NCBI GenBank assembly: GCA_021234155.1
Contig: JAJEKV010000079.1
Location: 1,430,789 to 1,494,788, forward strand
Source: Isoetes taiwanensis
Taxonomy: Eukaryota; Streptophyta; Lycopodiopsida; Isoetales; Isoetaceae
Direction of reading: 5' to 3'
DNA length: 64,000 bases
The notes below the pieces were generated by a model. That model worked only from the letters and a program-made list of their open reading frames with translations. It was not told the DNA's origin and searched no databases. A program made the translations under genes and the position numbers. Positions 11,615 through 22,937 of the stretch are shown one piece after another (position 1 is the first letter of the stretch; each line of letters begins with the position of its first letter).

Positions 11615-14600
11615 ATGGGGAAGAAGGCAAAAAGTCTGAAGCGTGCTGCTGTCGAGAAGATTGTGGAAGAAGATTTGGATGGAATTCCGATTGAGGAAGA
11701 TAATTCTGTTGAGGGGGAAGATGTTCCTATGGACGATAATTTGGATGACGATGGAGAGTCAGGAGAGCAAGTTGTGAAACCTTTTAATCCTGCTAGAACT
11801 ATGATGTAAAAAACTAAGAAGAAAACATCTCGAGATAGCCTGACTCGTTTGCTTGTGAAGCAAAATGAGTTGTTACAAAAGCTTTTGGTGCAAAAGTTGG
11901 ACCAAGACAATGATGATGGTTCTATGAAGGAGAAAAAGCCTAAGGATCCAAAGGTGGAGTTGGATTATTTCTATGGGAAGCGCGATGGTGCATCCTTACT
12001 CCGATGGCTCGCTAAGATGGAGAGTTTCTTCTCCGAGCATGAGTACTCTGACCAGCGAAAATTGTATTGGGCGCGGGCTCAATTAAAAGGGGACCCTATA
12101 TTATGGTGGCAACAGAAGGTGGATGCTGCTAATGCAGCAAATAAACCCATCAATACTTGGGCTAGAATGAAGAAACTTATGAGGTCTGAATTTATGCCAG
12201 ACAATTATAAGGACTTTGTCCAGGAGCAGTGGCGAACCATGAAGCAGCGTGCTGATGAATCAGTGGATGATTTCACCAATAGATTTAACACTTTGTTAAG
12301 TCAAATGGCGGGATTAACAAAAAGGGAGATTAAGACTCGTTTCATTGGTGCTCTCAAGTACAGGTACTCGCATATGTTGAAGTTATGCCGACCTCGAACT
12401 TTGCAACATGCTCGTACAGCTGCATTAGAGATGGAAAAGGATGATCTTGCTCAAGGTTCAAATTCACGGCAGCGCCAGCAGCAACAAAGGCGAAGGTTTT
12501 CACCCCGAATGCGTGCAAACAGTGTAGACATGGTTCGTGATCAGGATGGTCCAAGAAGATCTGATGGTCCCAGAAGATCTGTATTTGATCGATTGGGCAA
12601 ACGGCCACGTCCTGCTACTTTTGAAGTTGATGCATGTTACCAGTGTGGCCGTCAAGGTCACTATGCTCGTGATTGCCGTGTTGGTAAGCGGGGAAGATCT
12701 AGCCGTGGTAGTGACCATGGTGGACGTGATGACAAGAGAGGTGGTGATAAGGAAAAGGTCAATGCCGGCACAACCGAGATCCCAGGGGACGCAGATTCTC
12801 ATGACCTATTGTTGTTTGATGGACATATTGGTCACACTCATGTGATTGTACAATTGGACAATGGCGCCTCGCATGATCTCATTTCTTCAGACCTTGTTCA
12901 ACGTTTGGGATTGCCTACTGTTCGTTTTCCTAATCGTACAGTAGCAGGCATTTGTACTAACATGTTTGGTTCTTGTTCAGCAAAAGTGCCACAGCAAAAA
13001 TTTGCACTTGGTGATTATGTCACGACTCGTGATTTTATGGTGGTTCCAAATTTGAGGAAAGTGGACATCGTACTTGGAATTCCATGGTGGAGACAAATTG
13101 ATCCTGTAGTCAATTACAAGACTCTCGAAGTCACTGTTGATGGAGTAACCTTCAAAGGTATAAAATCTTCCAATCCTGCTATCATGATTAGTCATGCTGC
13201 TTTTAAAAGATGTGTGCGACATGAGCCCATAGGAGTTTATCTTGTATATATTTTTCCTCCTGAGCAAGCTACCACTGTTACTAATGATTTGGACCATGCT
13301 CGTTTGCAATTTCTCAATAACTATGAAGCATTGTTTAACGATGATGTTGTGGAGATGCCACCTGATCGACCGGAAAATCATCGCATTGAGTTAGTTCCAG
13401 GAACTGAACCAATAGTGAAACATCCTTACAGAATGTCACCAGTTATGCTTGATGAAGTTCAAAAGCAAGTTCAAGATTTGTTGGATCGTGGTTTGATCCG
13501 AGAAAGTAGCTCACCATTTGGAGCACCAGTTCTTTTGGTTAACAAAAAAGATGGTTCTTTTCGTATGTGTATTGATTACAGGGCCCTCAATAAGTTCACA
13601 ATAAAGAATAAGTATCCGATTCCTCGAGTGGATGACTTGCTGGATCAGTTGAAGGGCGCCACCATCTTCAGTAAGATAGATTTAAAATCTGGCTATCATC
13701 AGGTTCGTGTGCATGAACCAGACATTCATAAAACAGCTTTTCGCACACCTTATGGTCATTATGAATTTTTAGTTATGCCTTTTGGATTGACTAATGCCCC
13801 TGCAACCTTTTGTCGCATGATGAGTAGAGTTTTGAGACCCTTTTTGGGCAAGTTTATTGTGGTCTTTTTGGATGATATTTTGGTTTACAGCAGAAATGAG
13901 ACCGAGCACATGGATCATTTGCGTCAGGTGTTGAACACATTGCGTGATCAGAAATTTCAAATAAACCGTAAGAAAAGTTTTTTCTTCCAACCTCAAATTG
14001 AGTATTTAGGGCATGTCGTTTCTGGAAAAGGTATTCAGGTTGATCCTGCAAAAGTGCAAGTGGTGCAAAATTGGCCAGTTCCACAAAATGTCACTGAGGT
14101 ATGTTCCTTTCTGGGACTTTGCAGCTATTATCGACGGTTTGTCCGTAATTTTGCTCAGTTGGCTTTGCCCTTAACCAATTTGTTAAAGCATGACATACCC
14201 TTTCATTGGGATCGCTCTCAAGCACAGGCTTTTCAATCTTTGAAGCAACGCCTTATTACCACACCTGTTTTACGATTGCCAGATTTTTCTAAGCAATACT
14301 TTGTTTGTTGCACTGATGCAAGTGGTTCTTCTATAGGGGCAGTATTAGAACAGGATGGGCATCCTATTGCTTTTGAGAGCCGCAAGCTTAATTCTGCGGA
14401 ATTAAAGTATACTGTATATGAAAAGGAACTATTGGCTATTGTGCATGCTTTAAAAATTTGGAAACATTATCTTATGGGTAGTGATTTTCACATTAAAACA
14501 GACCAGCAAAGCATTCAGTTTTTATTAACACAAGCTTCTGCAAGCCCACGCCAGGTTAAATGGGCAGAGTTGTTACAGCGTTTTGGGATTGATACTAATG

Positions 14601-16198
14601 CTATTCATTATAAGCCAGGTCCACAGAATAAAGTTGCTGATGCTCTTAGTCGCGTGCGTCATTCAGATGACATTATTCAGGTGAATAATTTTTCCCTTTG
14701 GCGGGAAAGCACATTTGAGGCAATGAAGGGTATGTATGAGCATGATGATGAATTTGGTAGTGTTTGAATTGAGTTGCATGAAAGCCAGCAACGTATTATT
14801 GACAATTTCTATTTACGCAAAGGATATTTGTTTTTCAAAGATTGTCTTTGTGTTACTCCACAATTCAGGGAAACGGTTCTACGAGAATGCCATGAGGTAC
14901 CAATAGCAGGTCATAGGGGTATTTTTAATACTCATGATTTGGTTTCAAAGTATTTCTATTGGAAAAATATCAGAAAAGATGTTGTTGCATTTGTGGAAAG
15001 ATGTCTTGTGTGTCAGAAAACTAAAGATTCTCATGCCAAGGTACCAGGATTATTGATGGCACTAAGTATTCCGGAAAAACCTTTTCAGCATATCAGTATG
15101 GACTTTGTTAGTGTTCCACGGAGCAGACAAGGTAATGATCAGGTTTGGACCATTGTGGACCGTCTCAGTAAGTATGCAATCTTTATTCCTTGCAAAAAGA
15201 CATTAAAAGCTCATGATGCTGCGCGATTATTTTTGAAAGAAGTATTTAAGAACCATGGATTGCCGGAGGTAATAATTTCTGACAGAGATTCAAAGTTTTG
15301 CAGCAAGTTTTGGAAAGCATTGTTCACAAATCTAGGTACAAGGATGCATTTCTCCACAGCTTTCCATCCTCAGACGGATGGGCAGACAGAAGTTACTCAT
15401 GGAACTCTTCTAAGCATGTTACGCAGTTTTGTACATGAGCAGGTTTTTGATTGGGAGCGGTATCTGCCAGTGGTTCAGTTTGCTTATAATATGGCCACAC
15501 ACTCAGCCACAGGTTTATCACCTTTTTATGTTATACAGGGACGTTTACCTCCAAATCCTGTTATTAAAGTCGCAGAAGGTGTGATGGAGGCAGATCGGGT
15601 TGCTAAGGATATGGATGCTGTTTTGGAATCTACCAGGGCAGCACTCACTGTTGCACATGACAGGTACACTCATCAAGCGAACAGGAAACGCAGACAGGTT
15701 CTATATCAGGTGGATGATTGGGTATTCATTCGAATCATTAAGGAAAGACGTGCTCCTTCCGAACAGAAAAAGCACAAGCTTCTTACCAGGTTTTATGGAC
15801 CTTTTAGGATCATTGAAAAGATAAATGATAATGTTTACAGGTTGGAATTGCCAGATACTTGGAAGATGCATAATTCTTTTAATGTGGAATATCTCAGGCC
15901 ATTTAAAGGTGTTAACCCACAATTAGTGCCGCAAGCATCAGAACCAGTGTTAGTGGATGATAATACAGTATACCAACCTGAGATGATTATGAGGCATAAG
16001 GGTCGTGGTCTTAAACGCAGATATTTGGTGAAGTATAAGGACGTGCCACATACAGAAGCAGAATGGAAATCGGAGGATTATTTCGAGCATTACTTACCTC
16101 TGTTGGAAGCTTACAGGGAAGTCTATCTGCGCAGTGAATGTAACAGGCCTATATTATTTCCAGGGGGGTCATCTACTTTGCCAACTGAGGACAGTTGA
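11615..16198 (+). CDS. Chromovirus gag-pol polyprotein with two in-frame stops
   Basis: A single frame of 1527 codons is interrupted by TAA at 11807-11809 (codon 65) and TGA at 14765-14767 (codon 1051, between RNase H and integrase). In order: acidic N-terminus; gag; zinc knuckle [14 protein letters not shown] from residue 341; aspartic protease at D415 (DNGAS, where DSGA or DTGA is usual); reverse transcriptase with FLDD at 751-754; RNase H ([18 protein letters not shown]); integrase zinc-binding region and DDE core D1163, D1223, E1259, with classic D-35-E spacing; chromodomain from about 1453 to 1510 ([17 protein letters not shown]). It should copy element RNA and integrate the DNA, with chromodomain targeting known for this clade. 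Both stops could be C-to-T changes (CAA, CGA). The rest is open, so recoding is possible but unproven. Confidence 0.93.
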
Positions 16199-16216
16199 TT
16201 CTTTATCCCGACGGGC

Positions 16217-16750
16217 TGTTACGAATACATTCTAAAAGTTAGAATGTTATGAGAAAATCCAGACTTTTATACAACCATGGCATTAGAATTAGCTATTCTA
16301 ATTGTCATGCCAATCATAGTGCACCATAGAAATAGAATTAGCTACTCTATTATTGGTTATCTATGATTGGAGGAGTTTAAAGAATAGATGATGCTAATCT
16401 TAGTCTGGTGTATTTCAGGAGCCAGAGCTAATAATGGATGAGAGGACGAGAATAGATCCTTGATAGTTTATAAGAACATGTTGTGGAATAATGGGGCATC
16501 ATGGATTGTCTCCCAAAAGATTGGCTTTGCTTAGATTGCATCATAGTTCAGGGGAGGGACTAGCGGCGGAGTCTTGGAGGCTCCTAGCGATTACTTCACT
16601 GTTTTGAAGTGCTAGTTCCGTGGTCGGGCGGTTGGACTATTTCTTTACTCCTGTTGTTCTCTGTAATCTCTTTATTGAATAAACAATCTACTCTTGTGTT
16701 TGCCAAATACATCTTTCCATCAATTGCCTTTTTTGCCCTTATTCGTAAAA
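16217..16750 (+). repeat. 3' LTR of chromovirus
   Basis: It matches the 5' LTR over all 534 bases with three substitutions that I could see (t/a at about 16515 and two C/T changes at about 16629 and 16652). It is followed directly by the GCTTG duplication. The polypurine tract is not obvious next to the LTR; the nearest purine run (aggggggt) lies about 50 bases upstream, inside the end of the polyprotein frame. Confidence 0.93.
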
Positions 16751-16755
16751 GCTTG

Positions 16756-17942
16756 AGCCTGAAAAGAAGGTTGAACAGATGCCTGAGATGCACGAGTGCC
16801 TCGACGAAAGCTAGCAAAAGCCTCCTTGTCAGGAAACAAACGGGCTAATTCTGGACCATTCAGAAGCTTAAGATTCAACTTCTTATACCAAGGCCCACTT
16901 TTCACCACTATACAATCTGGTAAAGCCGAGTCCACTGGTATTGAGACACAAATCCTCGGACCGTTCATGATGGAATGTGAGATATGAACCCCAAGACCAG
17001 TTGCAATTGCAACTAGAAATTGATGGGCCATTAGATCAGGAGGAAGATTAGGTATCGAGAACCAACAAGGCATCTTTAATGCGCGAACCATATCTGGTGT
17101 AAAACCAAGAGAGTAATACTGATACATCATATACTCCCCACCAAGTGGATCAATCCCTCTTGATACCAAAGAGTCCACTGCATCACTACTTTCAAACATA
17201 ATAAGAACAAAGTTTTTCGCCAACAACTTGATGGATTGAAAAGGAGGAAGCTGAAGGCGTCTCAAAAGCCGAGATAACCAAATATGGAACCGTGAAAAAT
17301 CCAAATAGCCACCAAAGAAAATAACCAAGGACTGCGCATGAGGATAGGTTCTCAAAGACACTTAATATGAGCTTGATGGTCCACCTCAACCACGGAATAC
17401 CGTAAGTCGCAACTACATCTTGACAAATGACCGGTAAAATATATCATCCGGAGGCAATTGTTGTTGAAGCCGAAATCCGTCCGAGCTTTCAATGTGTCCA
17501 AGATTGCGGACAACTCATCCTTACTCCCTTCAGACAATACCTGTAAAGCAGCTGCTACCTTGCCTTTCTAGATGCACTAGATATATCTTTACAAAGCCAA
17601 TCACTAAATCTTTGATATGAAACTTTTGCAACAGAATCAGATGACTTTCAAGCACTAACATTTGCACAATGAGCACCTACATTAGGACTAGATTACGTAC
17701 TGTTTGATGCAAATTCCAATTAACTTCCACTCCCTTACTCGCAGCGCCTTGCAAGGGAGGAAAATCCCTTTCTTCAAGAACCCCTGGAGCAATCACCAAC
17801 GATGGCAAAGAACTTTCAACTGAATTATTTACCTCTTTTTGCACTGTATCTAGGGGATCACGTACCACCAAACTGGCGATAGCTTCACGCTTTTTGCCTT
17901 TGGAGCCACTTCAGCAATGTAAAGTGGTGGGGCAGGACCCAT
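16756..17942 (-). pseudogene. DUF4283 protein (LINE ORF1-like), N-terminal and central part
   Basis: On the minus strand, coding sequence starts with ATG at 17942-17940 (MGPAPPLYIAEVAPK) and runs to the chromovirus insertion; about 530 codons in total with the 10634-11039 piece. Frameshifts occur near 17870, around 17550-17680, and near 17360. The stretch from about 17361 to 16860 shows the DUF4283 pattern: a 'KNFVLIMFESSDAVDSLVSRG' type block, then 'MPCWFSIPNLPPDLM' and 'GPRICVSIPVD'. Family members are LINE ORF1-like or LINE-derived nucleic-acid-binding proteins in plants. No reverse transcriptase follows, so either the RT region was lost or only this transcript was retrotransposed. Confidence 0.7.
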
Positions 17943-17984
17943 CTTGTGTTGTACAGGTCACATGTCCGATGGGATGCACGTTAA

Positions 17985-18031
17985 AATCTCTTCTTCTTCT
18001 TCTTCCTTTTCTTCTTCTTCTTCTTCCCAAA
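17985..18031. repeat. (CTT)n microsatellite
   Basis: This is a CTT/TTC run of about 40 bases with minor interruptions. Read on the minus strand it is a GAA-rich leader just upstream of the DUF4283 start, so it may be part of that transcript's 5' untranslated region. Confidence 0.85.
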
Positions 18032-18329
18032 AAAGTGGCCGAAATCACACAGGCCCAAATCCGGCCACCAACCTGATAACAAACCCTAATAAAATTTATA
18101 CTGATAGAAAGCTCTCGGAATAAGCTTTCCAACGAACTAAAGATCATCGAAAACGGAGTCCTGATGCTCAAGTTACAAGAACAGACGCTGGCAACCCTAA
18201 CCGCCTATACTCACGAGCGCCATCGAATTATAACCTAAATGCACCTTTTCTGGAATACAATCCAAGCTAACAAAATGTTGTGTAGGACGTACACTTAAAT
18301 TAGTGGTTTTTCTAAAAACACACTTCAGA

Positions 18330-18546
18330 TAAATTCTAACTGTTAGGAAAAGTGTCACTTTGACGTAGTCAATTTTCTCTTTGCACAAAAAAAATGAGTG
18401 ATTTTGGGGAGGTCAAAATGTAATTTTATGACCAAAATAAATTTTTTATCTCATTTTAGCTTTTTTTTTTGGAAAAAAAGAATGTTTGAGAAATATTCCG
18501 TTTGCTCCTGTTTCAATGATTTGCTCCCATTTAATACGCAATCTTC
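18330..18546 (-). repeat. Dispersed repeat A, copy 1 (inverted relative to 34165-34372)
   Basis: About 215 bases match, in reverse complement, the sequence at 34165-34372. Shared landmarks include 'aaaagtgtcacttt', 'gattttggggaggtcaaaa', 'ctcattttagct', and two 'tttgctcc(t/c)' blocks near the end ('gatttgctccc'). Identity is high but includes small indels. No coding sense or terminal inverted repeats are apparent. It may be the end of a transposable element whose full form is elsewhere. Confidence 0.8.
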
Positions 18547-18549
18547 TTA

Positions 18550-18914
18550 AGATAAGAGTTGTAAAAGATTATACATTGAAGATGAGGGTAGTGAAGCATC
18601 TGATCTCTTGTCTTGAATGAGCATCCACGTCCATAGATTTTTGCTTTAAGAAGAGGGCATGAGAATCTTGAGAATCCCTGTTGCTACAAATTCAAATGCC
18701 AAAAAATAGCAACATCTCAAATGTAGATTGCAGACTCAGACATACAAAACCTTGATGACAGTCTCCAGCTAACAGACAAGGTTGATTCTGCCAAACATAC
18801 AAGGTTCATGCTAGATATTCAATGCTACTTATACTGCTCATCCCATCAATCGTGGTCTGAAGAGTAATATGCAAATGCAAAAACTAATGTTACCCTATGA
18901 ACAAAACTGCAGAA
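18550..18914. other. No recognisable gene
   Basis: AT-rich sequence leading into the minus-strand LRR fragment. It could hold decayed receptor sequence, but nothing can be read with confidence. Confidence 0.35.
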
Positions 18915-19290
18915 ATGGCAAGCAACTTAGGCAGACCTTCCTTTCTGGTAAGTCCATCCTTCAATGCAATGATGCAAATGAAGCTGCAATGGCCCTATTA
19001 AACTCTTGTTGTTAAGCTCGGTCAAATCTCCCAGAGTTGCAGGAATGCAGCCCTTGAAGAAATTCCATTTTAGAGTTAAGAACTGAGATCCTTCAGCAAC
19101 CCAAATGTTGGGGGAATGGTGCCAGGTAATCTATCGTTCTCAAGAATTAGCTCCTGCAGCTTGGAAAGCTTGAAAAGGGATGTTAATGCCTTCGAATCCC
19201 TTAGAATATGCACCCATGATTTGAAGCTCTATAAGATTAGATATAAAATCGCCAAAGCAGAGACCGACGGATTGATCCACTCCACATCGA
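18915..19290 (-). pseudogene. Leucine-rich-repeat receptor fragment
   Basis: Minus-strand translation gives LRR units in different frames: 'SKLQELILENDRLPGTIPP' followed by 'TFGLLKDLSS' and a stop (about 19165-19080), and downstream 'FFKGCIPATLGDLTEL' (about 19060-18990). Upstream, 'SNLIELQIMG' precedes them in another frame. The LxxLxLxxNxLxGxIP pattern is typical of plant extracellular LRRs. The arrangement resembles LRR kinases with a malectin domain, but that subfamily call is weak. Stops and frameshifts, with no kinase or membrane segment nearby, mean this is a relic. Confidence 0.75.
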
Positions 19291-19398
19291 TGTAGATTAC
19301 ATGCCCTGTGTTGTTGCAGCAAGCCAGATGCATCTTTTACTCCACATCGATGCCTATTACATGCCCTGCACTGTTGCACCAAGCTAGATGCATCATGT
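19279..19398. repeat. Two-copy tandem repeat of about 57 bp
   Basis: Two adjacent units share 'actccacatcgatg', 'attacatgccctg', 'tgttgca', and 'agatgcatc'. They differ at a handful of positions. No function is evident. Confidence 0.75.
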
Positions 19399-19399
19399 C

Positions 19400-20700
19400 T
19401 GCCGACCAAGCTGTAGAATTCAAGCTTTATCCTGTTGTCTGCACAAAACCCTGCTGTCTGTACAAAACCTTGGATCCCTGCTTTCAGCCTTTTCTAGGTC
19501 GGGATCAGACGAACTGTCTGAATCCATACCGACATCATCCCTTTCTTCTATTATTTTGGTGATCTTTATTTGACCTGGACTCCTTGGACGCTTCTGCCAT
19601 ACATGACCCTGTTGCCTTGAATTTTGCCAGACCAGTGGCTTCATTCCTTGCTCTAGTCTTCGGCAGTACCTCACCGACCTATTTCCCTATGTCGAATTTT
19701 TGCTTTTCATGGGGCTCATAGTCCTCTTTTATAGTTATAGAGATTGAGTTAAATATGGGATTCAACCTCAAAGAATCATACCCAAACTGTGCAACAAAGG
19801 TAAGGAAATAGGCTTAGCTGAAGGGGAAAGGGTTACAGAACAGACCTTGAAGCTGTCGGATCTTGCTTTCGTGGTCACTCCAAGCCCTTGCCTCACCCCT
19901 CCCTCAGCATCAGAAGCACAGTTATGCCCGTCAAGACCTAATACAATAAACTCGTTTTGTGTCCAACAAGTCCTAATAAAAAAAACTTTGATGTGTGTGG
20001 ATCGTCTGATTGCTTTTTTTATTCAAAATCAATGGCTCGGAAAGAGTGCACTCTAGAAATATTGATTAATACACCTGCACAAATAAAACAATAAAATCGT
20101 AGAAAAACCATGGGGTCTAAGCACAATGGTGGGGGACACTTTTTATGTCAGCGACACAGGGTGCTTGTGCTATGCTTTAAAAACTATTTTCTTTGTATTT
20201 TGAAAAAAAAAATTATTTATTTTTTTTGATATTTTTCTCTACGCATTTATGTTTCGCCTTAGAATATAAAATTTCAGCCCAAATGGACTTCTAAAAAAAA
20301 AGATAAAAATAAAAAAAGATTCATTAGGGGGGTGCTGGTGCTATGCTTGGATTTCGCGAAAATGCCCCCCAGCTACGTGCATTTACCCCATGTAAACAAA
20401 CGTATAAAAATGTAAAAGTAACCCCTAATATTGTGCTATATATTCTTCCTTCTACATTATGAACCAAGTAATTAGGTGTTTTTATTGCAGACATGATATT
20501 TTGTTACATATATGCTTTTGAAGGCTTTAGATGTATCATTGAAGTGCCCATTGAAAGATGCAATTGTTGCAAAACATTTCTTGCCAATGCTTTCCATTCA
20601 CAATCTATATTAGCATTCCAACAAACATAAGTGAAAACCCCTTTTTATGTTTTGAAAAGTAATTGTTGGATTAATACGTTGAACATCCAAACCAATGAAC
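19400..20700. other. No recognisable gene
   Basis: The stretch holds short unrecognised ORFs. A phrase 'gtgctggtgctatgcttgga' (about 20332) and a similar 'gtgcttgtgctatgcttta' (about 20161) form a loose direct repeat. The part around 20180-20320 is strongly A/T-rich. Nothing else can be supported. Confidence 0.35.
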
Positions 20701-20705
20701 CATGC

Positions 20706-21018
20706 ACCTAGTGCAACATCCTTATTGACTACCTTGACTACTTCGATCCACGGATCCGTCGATCCTACGGCCCAGACCATATTGGGGCCTCTAGACGCCT
20801 CCCATTTTGATTATTGTCAATTAAGATTGGGAGCGCCTATAGTTTTGAAATTTGTAACACGAGTTCGCCCAAGGTTTTGAAATATGGAATATGGGGACTC
20901 TAACCTCTATATGGCTTTGCCTAAGGTTTAGAATATAAAATACGAGAGTTCGAACTTCTAACAAAATAACCCAATGTCCTAATATGAATGATTTGACCAA
21001 TAGAATCAGTGAGGTAAC
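20706..21018 (-). mobile_element. SINE-like element, copy 1
   Basis: The reverse complement of this interval matches 63103-63385 over most of its length. Its 5' part (high coordinate end) contains tRNA-like promoter boxes: an A-box-like 'ttacctcactgattctattgg' region and a B-box-like AGTTCGAACTC followed by 'tcgtattttatattctaaa'. The body carries shared blocks such as 'attggggcctctagacgcctcccattttg' (read on the plus strand). No protein is encoded. A tRNA-headed, non-coding, roughly 290-310 bp repeat fits a SINE. Two copies within one window support a dispersed family. The two share most landmarks but with many substitutions, so they are old. Confidence 0.7.
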
Positions 21019-22028
21019 ATGGTTGTTTTTTATCTTAATTCTATGTTTTTCTTATAATAACCCATTCAATTGTTTTAGGGGTATGGTCTATGGTTCCAGG
21101 AATGCATGCGATTCGACACCGTCGGATCGCCATTTTGGGGAGAGACGAGGCTATATATACGGTTTTGGGCTCTTTCTCCATTATCGGCGTCTTCTCACAG
21201 CAGGTTTTTGGGTCTTAGTTTCCCTTTTGTCAATTTCTCATACACCTTTGGCCATGGAGATTCACCATATCCGTCATCGTCCTGCCTCTTTTTGTCGTAA
21301 TGGTGGCTACTTATTCGGATCTTATCTGGAGATGGAGTAATGGCTATCTATTCTTATCTGGAGATGGAGTAATGGCTATTCCATAGTATTTTTTTCATAG
21401 CTTCCTTTTTCTTCTATGATTTTTCATATCTTCCTTTTTTATTGTATACTAATGTCGGTTCTGCATCAATTTTCATAGCTGGATGGCTTTTCTGGTTCTG
21501 CATCAATTTTCTTTGCATCGGCATCTTCTGATTAATTTGTTCTCGATTGTGTCAATCAGTGATTGCCCCTTCTTGCTTTACTGTATACTCATCGATAGGG
21601 CTTTTCAGTTTTTTCCACTGTTTGTTCATGTATGGGCATCGGTGTTTTATGGATTTTCTAGCATTGCGTTTCTCTTTCCTTCTGAATGTCTAATATCCAA
21701 AAGAAAACCGCTCTTTTAGATCGTTATCAGATCGTTGTAGCATATTTATGTTCTATAACTACCTGTGGATCTCTATTTGAAGTGTGGATCTCTATTTGAA
21801 GTGATTCAGATTGTGCTATATCTTTCTTTGCTGTATGCATATCGATTTTCCCTTTGCCTCCTACCGTTGCACTGGTGCTTGCCTCAAATCCATCCGTTTT
21901 TCATAAATCGGCATTCAGATTTTCTTCTTTGTTTCTATTCTCGCTTCCGGCATGTCCGGCATGCTGGTTTTAATCATCCTTCGTTGGTATAAAATAGGCT
22001 TTTAATAGCGATTTTATTGCATTGACTT

Positions 22029-22225
22029 TTATAATAGTTCAATGGTTAGGATGCTTGCTTGTTAAACATATAGTTAAGGGTTCGAATCCTTTTCAATGTA
22101 TTTGTATTCGTCTCTTTTTCGTATTTTTCTCGGATTTTATGTTTTTCGTTGTTCTTTTCAATCCCATATGGTTAGGACGTTTGTTAAACTTGTGGTTAGG
22201 GCTTCGAATCCTTCTCAACATATTT
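22029..22225 (+). repeat. Two tandem tRNA-like degenerate units
   Basis: At 22029-22100, 'tagttcaatggttagga' resembles a pol III A-box region and 'gggttcgaatcct' a B box. A second copy at 22158-22225 repeats 'atggttaggac', 'gttaaac', 'tggttagg' and 'ttcgaatcc'. Neither unit can be folded by eye into a full cloverleaf with matched acceptor ends, so these are tRNA-derived repeat heads or pseudo-tRNAs, not functional tRNA genes. Confidence 0.5.
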
Positions 22226-22937
22226 GTATTTCTTTTAAGATTTTGTGTTTTTTTTTATGTTTTTTGGTATTCTTTTTAATTCCATCTACTACTATAACTT
22301 TCTAACTTTATGTCTTTGGGGTGATGGCCGAGTAGGAAATTGTTCTTGTCAATTCATTCATCGCGTTTCTTTTGCTTGCCATTTCTTTTGCGAAAACCCA
22401 TTACCATTTCTTTGTGTGATTGTTCCCACCAACCCTTTACGTCATTTGGTGCAATTTTCTTTTTTCTAGAAAGTGGATAGTTTCCATTTCATAATTCAAT
22501 GTCATTTTTGTTTCATGCTTGGTTATTCGTCGATTTCTTGCATACTTGCCATTTACGAGCATAGTATTTATCCTTGGTGTCTTGATCGAGTGGTCATCTT
22601 GTGCTCTCATTGTTGCGGATATGAGCATGTTGCATCTCAATGGCCTAATCCCTAGTTATTGTTATTCGTGCCTTTGTTATGGGTATGTTTGGGAGCCAAG
22701 ACCGCCTTAAGTAGTTTGTGTATATAGTATAGTCATTTGGTAGAGATAGCGCTGACTTTAGGCATTTCTAATAATGAATTGTTGCTTTATTCATATTTAT
22801 GTTTTGGTATATCCACTTTGCCTATTGTTATATGCCATATGTCTTGTGTGCCAGTCTTGACATGCTCTCCCTCTTTGATCACCTTACGTTTTGAAATGGA
22901 AGTTCTCTTTTGATCGGCCGGTTTTCCCCCTCCAGAT

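Larger units (their letters stand above)
11035..16755 (+). mobile_element. Young Ty3 chromovirus LTR retrotransposon
   Basis: This is a complete element with two 534-bp LTRs (11040-11573 and 16217-16750) and flanking 5-bp duplications GCTTG at 11035-11039 and 16751-16755. By eye the LTRs differ at three positions (about 0.6%), indicating a very recent insertion. The internal part encodes gag, protease, reverse transcriptase, RNase H, integrase and a C-terminal chromodomain in one frame broken by two stops. Termini are TGTTACGAATA and TATTCGTAAAA, so the expected CA end has become AA in both LTRs. It is inserted in a minus-strand DUF4283 retro-copy. Confidence 0.95.

Noticed and set aside
12354-13381. 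Minus-strand ORFs inside the chromovirus
   Set aside because: They are shadows of the clearly homologous plus-strand gag-pol frame.
22029-22100. Intact tRNA gene
   Set aside because: Box-like sequences are present but the acceptor arms do not pair and the spacing is off; read as a tRNA-derived repeat.
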